A DNA stretch of 64,000 nucleotides, taken from positions 1 to 64,000 of the forward strand of contig USAK01000007.1 in NCBI GenBank assembly GCA_900552565.1. The letters are read 5' to 3'. A program made the translations under genes and the position numbers. Shown here in pieces: positions 37,834 to 45,535 of the stretch. Origin of the DNA: an uncultured Selenomonas sp. GTDB taxonomy: Bacteria > Bacillota > Negativicutes > Selenomonadales > Selenomonadaceae. The first letter of the stretch is position 1. Every line of letters starts with the position of its first letter. A model generated the notes under the pieces. It was given only the letters and a program-made list of their open reading frames with translations. It ran no database searches and was not told where the DNA came from.

Positions 37834-38772
37834 TCAATCTTCAAAAGCAGCGGGAAGGTTTATCGCATGGCCATTGAGATAATCACGGGCTTTCATGCGC
37901 TTCTTGCCCGGCGCCTGAAGCTCGGTAATCTCTAACACCTGATCCCCTGCTGCCACCAAAAGTCCCTGCTTCTTGTCTGCCGTGAGAATCGTACCCGGTT
38001 TTGACGTGGATTCTTCCTCCGTCAGACGCGTGCGCCAGATTTTATACTTCTTCCCGGCAAGGAACGTATACGCTCCCGGCCAGGAATCGAGGCCGCGCAC
38101 GAGGTCATGGATTTTCTGTGCAGGGTCCTGCCAATGGATATGGCCGGTTTCCTTATCGAGCATCGGCGCGTAGTTCGACTCGCCCGTCTGCGGAATGCGC
38201 TGCAGCGTGCCATCGGAAAGCTGTTCAAGCGTAGCCAGGAGGACTTTTGCCCCGAGGTTCATGAGGCCGTCATGGACCTCCTCGAGCGTCGTATCCGGCC
38301 CAATGGGGAATTCTTCCTTCAATAACATATCACCAGTATCGAGGCCGGCATCCATGAACATCGTCGTGATGCCCGTCTTTTTCTCACCGTTGATGACACA
38401 CCACTGCATCGGGGCAGCCCCGCGGTAGCGCGGCAAAAGCGAGCCGTGAACATTGATGCAGCCATACTTCGGGATATCGAGGATGCGCTGCGAAAGAATC
38501 TGGCCAAAGGCCACGACCACCATGAGTTCCGGTTTCTGCTCTTCCAGAAACTTCGTAAATTCTTCTTCTTTGATTTTTTTCGGCTGCCAAACAGGCAGGC
38601 CATGGGCCGCGGCCCAGGCCTTGACGGGCGACGGCACGAGCTTCTGCCCGCGGCCGCGCGGCTTATCCGGCTGGGTCACGACACCGAGGACCTCGCAGTG
38701 CTCATAAAGGGCAGCAAGGCAGGGCACGGCAAATTCCGGCGTGCCCATAAAAATGACACGGAACTTCTTCAA
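37834..38772 (-). CDS. fmt: Methionyl-tRNA formyltransferase
   Basis: This 312-residue enzyme formylates initiator Met-tRNA. FMGTPEFAVPCL, the GRGQKLVPSPVK segment, HGSLLPRYRGAAP with catalytic residues, and GITTMFMDAGLDTGD are present, and a C-terminal tRNA-binding domain follows. The start codon is TTG, overlapping the def stop (TTGA) with GGGGGAA 6 bases upstream. Confidence 0.97.
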   Translation of the reverse strand: MKKFRVIFMGTPEFAVPCLAALYEHCEVLGVVTQPDKPRGRGQKLVPSPVKAWAAAHGLPVWQPKKIKEEEFTKFLEEQKPELMVVVAFGQILSQRILDIPKYGCINVHGSLLPRYRGAAPMQWCVINGEKKTGITTMFMDAGLDTGDMLLKEEFPIGPDTTLEEVHDGLMNLGAKVLLATLEQLSDGTLQRIPQTGESNYAPMLDKETGHIHWQDPAQKIHDLVRGLDSWPGAYTFLAGKKYKIWRTRLTEEESTSKPGTILTADKKQGLLVAAGDQVLEITELQAPGKKRMKARDYLNGHAINLPAAFED

Positions 38773-39236
38773 TTCTGATTCCCCCTGTGCAGGCTCTCGG
38801 CGATATCGATGAAGAGCTGGCCTTCGAGATGGTCAAGCTCATGCTGGATGCAGCGGGCCAAGAGTCCCGTCGCCGTCAGATGCTGTTTCTTGCCGCGGCG
38901 GTTGAGGTATTCCACCTTGACTTTCGCCGCACGCTCTACTTCCCCGTAAATGCCCGGCACCGAAAGGCAGCCCTCCGTGTCCGTCGCCGTGCCTTCACGG
39001 AACGTGATGACCGGATTGATAAGTTCCAAGAGACCATGGTCGTCCTGGCAGTCGATGACAACCGCACGGATAGGACGGCCGACCTGCGGAGCAGCGAGGC
39101 CTACACCATCAGCTTCATACATGGTCACGGCCATATCATCGAGCAGTTTGCGCAGTTCTTTATCGATATGTTCTACAGGAGCACAGACTTCTTTGAGTAC
39201 GGGGGCTCCTGCCTTCTTAATTTCCAATATTGCCAT
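38769..39236 (-). CDS. def: Peptide deformylase
   Basis: This 155-residue metalloenzyme removes the N-formyl group from nascent proteins. The three family motifs are present: GVGLAAPQVG, EGCLSVPG and QHELDHLEG with the metal ligands. ATG at 39236 follows an AAGGAG site; an in-frame extension to 39317 is spurious. It is the first gene of the def-to-rpe series. The priA gene often found upstream in Firmicutes is not here; pepT takes its place. Confidence 0.97.
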   Translation of the reverse strand: MAILEIKKAGAPVLKEVCAPVEHIDKELRKLLDDMAVTMYEADGVGLAAPQVGRPIRAVVIDCQDDHGLLELINPVITFREGTATDTEGCLSVPGIYGEVERAAKVKVEYLNRRGKKQHLTATGLLARCIQHELDHLEGQLFIDIAESLHRGNQN

Positions 39237-39323
39237 ATAGAAAAATCTCCTTATTTTACTCTTATTTTTGTACAAATAGCATTGACGCGCCAGTTTGCCT
39301 GACGCGTCTCCTGACATTCCTGC

Positions 39324-40574
39324 TTATTTTTTCAGCGAACCGGCCTTGACCATGATGGACAGGACGACCTCTGCCGATTTCTTGAGTGACTGCAGCGGCA
39401 GATACTCAAAGCGTCCATGGAAATTGGCGCCGCCCGTAAAGAGGTTCGGACAGGGCAGGCCCATGAACGAAAGGCGCGCACCATCTGTACCGCCGCGGAT
39501 AGGCTCGACGTCCGGCGTCACGCCAGCTGCTTCCATGGCCTGACGCGCCAGTTCCACGATGTACATATTGCCATCCTCGATTTTCTCGAGCATGTTGTAG
39601 TAAACATCATGGTGCTGTACTTCGACAGAGCCTTCGCCGTATTTTTTATTAAAGAAGGCCGCCATATCATCGAGCAGCGCTTTGCGCTGTTCAAATTTTG
39701 CACGGTCATGGTCGCGGACGAGCATGCCCAGTGTGACTTCTTCGACGCCGCCTTTGATAGTATGGACATGGAAGAAGCCTTCGTGGCCTTCCGTATACTC
39801 CGGCTTCTCTCCGGCCGGCAGCATCTGCTGCCATTCGGCCGCCATCGTCACGGCATTTTTCATCTTGCCCTTGGCATCGCCTGTATGCGAACTGCGTCCG
39901 TGGAAGACGATGGTCGGGTTGGCCGCATTGAAATTCTCGTATTCCAGTCCGCCGAGCTCGCCGCCATCAACGGTATAAGCAAAGTCAGCACCAAAGGCCT
40001 TGACATCAAAACGGTCTGCACTGCGTCCCGTCTCCTCATCCGGCGTAAAGCCGAGGCGGATTTTGCCGTGCTGGATTTCCGGATGCTGCAGCAGGTACTC
40101 CGCCGCGCTGACAATAGCCGTGACGCCGGCTTTGTCGTCGGCGCCCAGCAGCGTCGTGCCGTCCGTCATCATAATATCCTGACCCTTGTATTTTTCAATG
40201 CCAGGATAGTCTTTCGTTGAAAAGATGATGTTCTTTTCCTTATTCAGCACGATGTCGCCGCCGGCGTAGTCGTGAATAATCTGTTCATGGATGGGGCCGC
40301 CTGCCGCATCAGGACTCGTATCCATATGCGAGATAAAGCCAACGACAGGCGCGTCCTCGCAGCCATTGGCCGGCAGCGTGGCCATGATATAACCGTGTTC
40401 ATCCAATGTCACATCCGCCAAACCGAGAGCCTTAAGCTCCTCCGCCAGATGTTTGGCAAGCACCATCTGCCCCGGCGTTGACGGGCATTCTTTATCATTT
40501 TCCTCATCCGACTGCGTATTAAAAGAGATGTAATCGCGGAAACGCTTGACCAGCGTCTCCATATTCATTTCCAT
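39324..40574 (-). CDS. pepT: Peptidase T (tripeptide aminopeptidase)
   Basis: This roughly 416-residue M20B zinc peptidase releases N-terminal residues from tripeptides. FISHMDTSPDAAG, DGTTLLGADDKAGV, TPDEETGRSAD, TVDGGELGGLEYENF and the GGTDGARLSFMGLPCPNLF end are conserved. The family usually begins near METLVKRF. ATG at 40574 is chosen; an earlier TTG (40580) and GTG (40589) are also in frame after GAGGTG. It lies downstream of the LysR gene on the same strand with an 80-base gap. Confidence 0.95.
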   Translation of the reverse strand: MEMNMETLVKRFRDYISFNTQSDEENDKECPSTPGQMVLAKHLAEELKALGLADVTLDEHGYIMATLPANGCEDAPVVGFISHMDTSPDAAGGPIHEQIIHDYAGGDIVLNKEKNIIFSTKDYPGIEKYKGQDIMMTDGTTLLGADDKAGVTAIVSAAEYLLQHPEIQHGKIRLGFTPDEETGRSADRFDVKAFGADFAYTVDGGELGGLEYENFNAANPTIVFHGRSSHTGDAKGKMKNAVTMAAEWQQMLPAGEKPEYTEGHEGFFHVHTIKGGVEEVTLGMLVRDHDRAKFEQRKALLDDMAAFFNKKYGEGSVEVQHHDVYYNMLEKIEDGNMYIVELARQAMEAAGVTPDVEPIRGGTDGARLSFMGLPCPNLFTGGANFHGRFEYLPLQSLKKSAEVVLSIMVKAGSLKK

Positions 40575-40654
40575 TTTCAATACTGTCACCTCGTACTATA
40601 TTAATCATCTTTCTATTATATCAGTAAAAAGATGAGGGAACAAGGCATAGGCAC

Positions 40655-41584
40655 TCAGCTGTGCTGTTTTGACGACGGATTCTTGGCTGGCTGGTTCATC
40701 GGCACTTCCCCATCCTGCACAAAATGATGAATCGTAAACTGCTGGAAGGTCATCGCGGCAGGCGAAAGCGGCCGGATGGTATTCCAGGCGATGCCAACGG
40801 CTCTTTTGCAGAGCGGGAAGGAAATCGGCATAAAGACAACACCGAGGTGTTCCGTACCCGGCACGTGCGGCAGAATGCTGACGCCGAGGTGCGCTGCGAC
40901 GAAGGAAACAAGAGTATGCACCTCATCGCCTTCAAAGACAATCTGCGGGTGACTTTCGGCAAGGTCCAAAAAATGATTGACCTGCTGGCGCAACGTATAT
41001 TCAGGCTTTAGGGCCACGAAGGGTTCATCCTCGACTTCACGCAGATTGACGCGCGACTTCTGCGCCAGAGGATGGTCCTCCGGCACAACGAGGAACATCT
41101 CCTCCGACCAAAGATACATCCAGGCCGTATCTGGCTCATTCATCGTCGAACAAAGGCAGATATCCGTCTCACCGTTGGCCAGCTGTTCCGAAAGCAGTGA
41201 AGAATTCTGCTGATAGAGTTTGACATCAATATGAGGGTACCTTGCATGAAACTGGCGCAGGATGAGCGGCAAGAAGGTATCGCCAAGAGAATGAAGAAAC
41301 GAGAGATGTACGACACCTTCGCCGCCATTGTCAATCTGGATTTCCTGTTCTGCCAGGGCAAGTTCCCGAATTACGCGGTCCACATGAAAGAGAAATTTCT
41401 GTCCGGCTTCCGTGAGCTCTGAGGTGCGTCCATGGCGTTCAAATAAGGCCACTCCGAGTTCCTGTTCCAATTTCTGTATGGAACGGCTCAGGGCCGACTG
41501 GGAAATCGCCATTTCTTCCGCTGCCTGCGTAAAGTGATGGCACTTCGCCATGGCCTGAAAATATTTGAGCTGTGTTAATTCCAT
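40655..41584 (-). CDS. LysR-family transcriptional regulator
   Basis: This 309-residue regulator has an N-terminal winged helix-turn-helix (about 1-60; KCHHFTQAAEEMAISQSALSRS) and a periplasmic-binding-protein-like effector domain. It is divergent from the MFS transporter gene, and the 313-base space between them holds candidate operators and a strong promoter for this gene, so it probably regulates the transporter and itself. The effector is unknown. ATG at 41584 is the family-typical start (MELTQLKYF). Confidence 0.92.
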   Translation of the reverse strand: MELTQLKYFQAMAKCHHFTQAAEEMAISQSALSRSIQKLEQELGVALFERHGRTSELTEAGQKFLFHVDRVIRELALAEQEIQIDNGGEGVVHLSFLHSLGDTFLPLILRQFHARYPHIDVKLYQQNSSLLSEQLANGETDICLCSTMNEPDTAWMYLWSEEMFLVVPEDHPLAQKSRVNLREVEDEPFVALKPEYTLRQQVNHFLDLAESHPQIVFEGDEVHTLVSFVAAHLGVSILPHVPGTEHLGVVFMPISFPLCKRAVGIAWNTIRPLSPAAMTFQQFTIHHFVQDGEVPMNQPAKNPSSKQHS

Positions 41585-41897
41585 TTTAGTCCTCATTTCT
41601 TGCATATCGCGCATAATTACTTTTGGTTATAGTCTATTATATGCACGATTATTAAGACTGGCAACGTTTTCCTGCTAAGTTTTCATGAGTTTTTTGCATT
41701 GTATTCATGTATACAAAACATAATCTATGTATTTTTTGCAAGAATCCTCTCTTTTCTGCGATAATATGCACAAAATGCACCTTATTTGTGAAAATAATAC
41801 ATTAGACGCATCTAAAAAAGATGACTATACTAAATTCCAGATTTCATTCATAAGATTTTTTGATTATAAGATTTAGATAAGCAGGTGAAGAAAACAA
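41585..41897. promoter_or_regulatory. Divergent regulatory region between LysR and MFS genes
   Basis: This gene-free 313-base AT-rich space holds three inverted repeats. They are ATAG-T-CTAT (41629-41637) next to the lysR -10 box, TTGTAT-N6-ATACAA (41699-41716, with TGTATACA inside), and TTAGA-CGCA-TCTAA (41802-41815). The last lies where the -35 element of the transporter promoter would be, ahead of TATACT at 41826-41831. This suits a LysR protein binding in the middle and at both promoters, but which repeats are real operators is inference. Confidence 0.6.
41636..41664 (-). promoter_or_regulatory. Promoter of the LysR gene
   Basis: On the minus strand, TTGCCA (41659-41664), a 17-base spacer and TATAAT (41636-41641) form a good housekeeping promoter. 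The ATAGTCTAT palindrome touches its -10 box, which would allow autorepression. Confidence 0.75.
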
Positions 41898-43340
41898 ATG
41901 AATTCCAGAATCCCTTCGGATTATGTTGAAGAGCTTTGTATGGAAACGGGTATGTCAGAGAGCGATGCCTATCGCATGCTGACCATCGCGCACTGCACGG
42001 CGATTCATCATCCCCGCCATCATAAAAAACATGTTTTCGTTGGAAAGGAGTCTTCTTCTATGGCAGATGCAGCTGCCCCGACACGTCTCTGGACGCGCGA
42101 TTATGTATTTGACATTGGCGTCAACTTTCTCGTTTACTGTGTTCATTTCCTGTTGATGCTCTGGTCTACGGCTTATGCCATCTACACTTGGAATGCTTCC
42201 ATCAGCATGGCAGGCCTCGCTTCCGGTCTGTTCATCGTCGGCGCACTTTTCGCCCGCATTCCGGCCGGCCGCTTCATCGACTTCGTTGGCCGCCGCAAGA
42301 TGTTCCTTGCCGGCACGCTGATGTTCTTCCTGCTCGTGCTCTGCTACGAACTTGCACCGACGCTTGAAATTTTCATGCTCGTCCGTTTCCTGCACGGCCT
42401 TGCCTTTGGCACGACGTCCACGGCTGCCAGCACGGTTGTTGCCGCTCTCGTTCCTTTAAAGCGAATGGGCACAGGCATCGGCTATTTCACGCTCGGTGTC
42501 ACGATGGCTTCGGCTGTCGGCCCGTTCATCGCCATGAATCTCACGGCTGCACATGAATTCACGCTGGCCATCGAGATCTGCTCTGTCGCTACGTTCGTCA
42601 TCTTTGCTTTGTCGTTCGGCATCAAAGCACCGGAACGCACAATTCTGCCGGATGAGAAGGCCGACCTCCACAAGGTATCGTTCAACCGCTTCTTCTCCCT
42701 TAAAGCTCTGGCCATTTCCTTCATTGCCCTGATGGGCGGTGTCTGCTACTCCACGGTCCTGAGTTTCCTCGGTGCTTATACGGCAAGCATCGGCGTGACG
42801 GGCATCGGCGCTACGGGCTTTTTCCTCTGCTTTGCCGCTACGTCCTTCATCAGCCGTCCTCTGACGGGCTATCTGCTCGACCATTTCGGCGGCAATGTCG
42901 TCATCTACCCAGCCCTGCTCTGCATGGCTGCAGCCATGGGCATCATCGCCACGGCTACAGGTGATATGGCCATGCTCGTCGGCGCTCTGTTCCTCGGTTT
43001 CGGCTATGGCACCATCACCGCTTCCTGCCATGCTCTCGCCGTGCACTGCGCCCCGATGCATCAGGTTGGCGTGGCCACGAGTACGTACTTCGTCCTGCTT
43101 GACTTCGGCATCGGCGTTGGCCCTTACACGCTCGGCAGCTTCGTGCCGTCGTTCGGCTTCTCCTTTGTCTATCTCGCAGCTGGTGCCATCTCCATCTTCG
43201 GCATCTTCCTTTACTATTATCTGCTTGGCCGTCATCATCGCTTCACGCGCCATCAGATGGACCGCGACAGCGAAGCCAAGACAATCGTCGCAGAGCGCCG
43301 TCAGCGCTTCTACGAAAAACGTCTGGCCGCCGCACATTAA
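41898..43340 (+). CDS. MFS transporter with alternative N-terminal extension
   Basis: This 480-residue major facilitator has about 12 membrane spans starting near residue 70. It carries a cytoplasmic loop-2/3 motif (ARIPAGRFIDFVGRRKMFLAG) of the drug/organic-acid exporter kind; the piece GRFIDFVGRRK is most typical. Two in-frame starts are equally credible: ATG at 41898 after AGGTGA, and ATG at 42060 after GGAAAGGAG. The shorter form is 426 residues and begins MADAAAPTRLW. The extra 54 residues are His-rich (HHPRHHKKH). The substrate is unknown. It is divergent from a LysR gene and ends at a shared terminator. Confidence 0.9.
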   Translation: MNSRIPSDYVEELCMETGMSESDAYRMLTIAHCTAIHHPRHHKKHVFVGKESSSMADAAAPTRLWTRDYVFDIGVNFLVYCVHFLLMLWSTAYAIYTWNASISMAGLASGLFIVGALFARIPAGRFIDFVGRRKMFLAGTLMFFLLVLCYELAPTLEIFMLVRFLHGLAFGTTSTAASTVVAALVPLKRMGTGIGYFTLGVTMASAVGPFIAMNLTAAHEFTLAIEICSVATFVIFALSFGIKAPERTILPDEKADLHKVSFNRFFSLKALAISFIALMGGVCYSTVLSFLGAYTASIGVTGIGATGFFLCFAATSFISRPLTGYLLDHFGGNVVIYPALLCMAAAMGIIATATGDMAMLVGALFLGFGYGTITASCHALAVHCAPMHQVGVATSTYFVLLDFGIGVGPYTLGSFVPSFGFSFVYLAAGAISIFGIFLYYYLLGRHHRFTRHQMDRDSEAKTIVAERRQRFYEKRLAAAH

Positions 43341-43344
43341 TTGC

Positions 43345-43392
43345 GCAGCAAAAAATCCGGCATCCCAATCTGGGGTGCCGGATTTTTTTATG
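43345..43392. terminator. Bidirectional terminator between MFS and amidohydrolase genes
   Basis: An AAAAAATCCGGCA / TGCCGGATTTTTT stem with an extra CCC/GGG pairing and a short loop has T-runs on both strands. It sits between convergent stop codons. Confidence 0.9.
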
Positions 43393-43395
43393 CAG

Positions 43396-44229
43396 TCAGG
43401 CAAGAGGATTTACTGCCTCTGACGGCAGATGATAAATACGCATGGCATTCTTATAAAAGACATCGTCCCAATGTTCCTGCGGGATAATCTCCTTGGTAAA
43501 GTCGATATAATCGCCAAGATTCGCAAGCGGCCAGTCTGTGCCGAACATGAAACGGTCATACGAATCAAGATATTCCAGCCAGCCCTTGAGCCGTTCGATA
43601 TAGAAATGCTTTTTCCGGAGAAAGGCTTCAAAGTCGGAAATCTTGCGCTCGAGCATCCCTGAAAGGTCTGCTGCGACATTCGGATTCTTCTCGATGACAG
43701 CTGCCGCATCGGTGAACCACGGCTCACCGAAATGGCACATGACAAACTGCACCTCACGGAATTTCGTCGCTGCCTCATCCATAACCAGCGGGTGGCTGTA
43801 CTTCAAAAGGGCGTGATCCGTCGCGGTCAGTCCCGTATGAACGGCAACAGGCTTATGATAGCGGGCGGCCAGTTCATACACGGGAGCCAATTTGTCATCA
43901 TAGAGATAAAATGAAGCATACCCGGGATAGAGTTTGATTCCGACACAGTTCTTCCTCTTGAGATGCTCTTCAATATAATGGAGTTTCTGCGGCAGGGTGT
44001 CCATATCAAAGACCTGACTGTCAAGGCCGACACAGTAAGAAAGGAACGGCGGATACACAGGCTTCGTCTCTTCCACAGGCAGATTGCCCATGACGATGCC
44101 ATGAACCATCCCTCTCATTCTGTACTGCTCCAGCAGATGTTCTTCGCTGTTTTCATGGCCTGCTGCCTTAGCGATTTCATCGAAGTAAGCATCCGTAGCA
44201 AAATGAAGATGTGCATCAATGATTTTCAT
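43396..44229 (-). CDS. Amidohydrolase family protein (AMH_2-type TIM barrel)
   Basis: This 277-residue TIM-barrel hydrolase or decarboxylase starts MKIIDAHLHFATDAYF with the His-x-His metal site. It has VAVHTGLT, FVMCHFGEPW and a terminal MFGTDWPLAN with the catalytic Asp. Relatives hydrolyse amides or lactones or decarboxylate aromatic acids, so the substrate cannot be fixed. A GAGGT site precedes the ATG. It is second in a two-gene operon with an M20 deacylase, 29 bases downstream. Confidence 0.88.
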   Translation of the reverse strand: MKIIDAHLHFATDAYFDEIAKAAGHENSEEHLLEQYRMRGMVHGIVMGNLPVEETKPVYPPFLSYCVGLDSQVFDMDTLPQKLHYIEEHLKRKNCVGIKLYPGYASFYLYDDKLAPVYELAARYHKPVAVHTGLTATDHALLKYSHPLVMDEAATKFREVQFVMCHFGEPWFTDAAAVIEKNPNVAADLSGMLERKISDFEAFLRKKHFYIERLKGWLEYLDSYDRFMFGTDWPLANLGDYIDFTKEIIPQEHWDDVFYKNAMRIYHLPSEAVNPLA

Positions 44230-44258
44230 AGCAATACCTCAAATTTTGTATCTTTGTA

Positions 44259-45392
44259 TCAAAGACGTGCCAAAGCCTCCTCGGCGAGTGTGGCCATATA
44301 CTTAGCCGCGGGGCCAAGGGCCTTGGGGTCAACGTGGAATTTTGGATTGTGATTGGCCGGTGACTTGCCCGTGCCGACGAGTACAAAGGCACCGGGAATC
44401 TCTTCCTGATAGTAGGAGAAGTCTTCGCCGGCCAGATTGACAGGAGCCGGCTCAACCTTCAGGCCAGCTTTTTCTGCCTCTTCTTTGGCAAATTCTGTCC
44501 ACGACGGCGTGTTGTTCGTTGCCGGCGGGCCGGCATACCATGTCAGCTCTGCATGACCACCGAACGAAGCAGCCTGTCCCTCAGCAAGACCGTAAATGCG
44601 TTTCTTGATGAGTTCACGGTCAGCCGCCGTCAGGCAGCGCACTGTCCCTTCGAGCCACGAGGACTCCGGGATGACGTTCCAGGTGTTGCCGCTCTCGATA
44701 TGTGTAATCGAAACAAGGGCCGGGTGTGCCGGGTTAATATTGCGCGAGACAATGCTCTGCGCTGCCGTGACAAAACTGGCGGCCATGACGATGGGATCAA
44801 CGCCGCGTTCCGGGTGTGCTGCATGTGTGCCTTTGCCATGGAACGTCACCGTGAATTTATCCACAGAAGCCGTCACTGCTCCTTCGCGGATGCCGAGCGT
44901 ACCGACATCGTAGATCGGCAATGTGTGCAGGCCAAAGATTGCCTGCACATCCTTGAGCACGCCCGTCTCCATGACCTTCTTCGCACCGCCGGGGGCTTCC
45001 TCAGCCGGCTGGAATAAAAGATATACCGTGCCCTTAAGCTCTTTTTCCCTAGCCTTGAGCAGCAAGGCTGAGCCGAGCACCGTGCTGATATGGAAATCAT
45101 GGCCGCAGGCGTGCATGCGTCCCTCATGTTCCGAGGCATACGGCAGACCGGATTCTTCATGGATGGGCAGACCGTCGATATCGCAGCGCAGGGCCACAAA
45201 CGGCGCTTTGCCCGTGCCGACTTCGGCGACAAGACCCGTCTTCAAGGGCAGGTCAAGTACCTTGATGCCGGCAGCGGCAAGGTCTGCACGCAGGCGTTTT
45301 GTCGTTTCGACTTCTTCATAGGAAAGTTCCGGATGACGGTGGAACCAGTAGAATTCTTCCGTGATTTTTGTGAAAATATCCTGTTCGTTCAT
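44259..45392 (-). CDS. M20-family amidohydrolase (hippurate hydrolase / N-acyl-amino-acid deacylase-like)
   Basis: This 377-residue metal-dependent deacylase contains FHRHPELSYEE, RCDIDGLPIHEESGLPY, MHACGHDFHIS, FQPAEEAPGGAKK and the late NLAGEDFSYY motif. These belong to the AmhX/HipO/IAA-amino-acid hydrolase branch; N-acetyl-diaminopimelate deacetylase is a close alternative. A GAGGGA site precedes the ATG. It is the first gene of an operon with an amidohydrolase and has a strong promoter. Confidence 0.9.
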   Translation of the reverse strand: MNEQDIFTKITEEFYWFHRHPELSYEEVETTKRLRADLAAAGIKVLDLPLKTGLVAEVGTGKAPFVALRCDIDGLPIHEESGLPYASEHEGRMHACGHDFHISTVLGSALLLKAREKELKGTVYLLFQPAEEAPGGAKKVMETGVLKDVQAIFGLHTLPIYDVGTLGIREGAVTASVDKFTVTFHGKGTHAAHPERGVDPIVMAASFVTAAQSIVSRNINPAHPALVSITHIESGNTWNVIPESSWLEGTVRCLTAADRELIKKRIYGLAEGQAASFGGHAELTWYAGPPATNNTPSWTEFAKEEAEKAGLKVEPAPVNLAGEDFSYYQEEIPGAFVLVGTGKSPANHNPKFHVDPKALGPAAKYMATLAEEALARL

Positions 45393-45445
45393 ATCTATCC
45401 CTCTTTGATCTATATTTACATAGTTTGTTGATATGTTTTACAGAT

Positions 45446-45474
45446 ATTGTAATATAGAGAACTTTCCCTGTCAA
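45446..45474 (-). promoter_or_regulatory. Promoter of the M20 hydrolase-amidohydrolase operon
   Basis: On the minus strand, consensus TTGACA (45469-45474), a 17-base spacer and TACAAT (45446-45451) lie about 55 bases upstream of the start codon. Confidence 0.85.
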
Positions 45475-45485
45475 CCTGCCCATAT

Positions 45486-45524
45486 AGAAAAACTTCTGAT
45501 ACCAGCTGGTATCAGAAGTTTTTT
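45486..45524. terminator. Terminator after lysS
   Basis: A 16-bp stem (AAAACTTCTGATACCA with its complement, minimal loop) is followed by T-runs on either strand. It lies 12 bases beyond the lysS stop and insulates the next operon. Confidence 0.9.
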
Positions 45525-45535
45525 ATCGTATAGGC

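Noticed and set aside
39283-39308. Hairpin GACGCG...CGCGTC between pepT and def
   Set aside because: The stem is good but no proper T-run follows on the minus strand, so I did not list it as a terminator.
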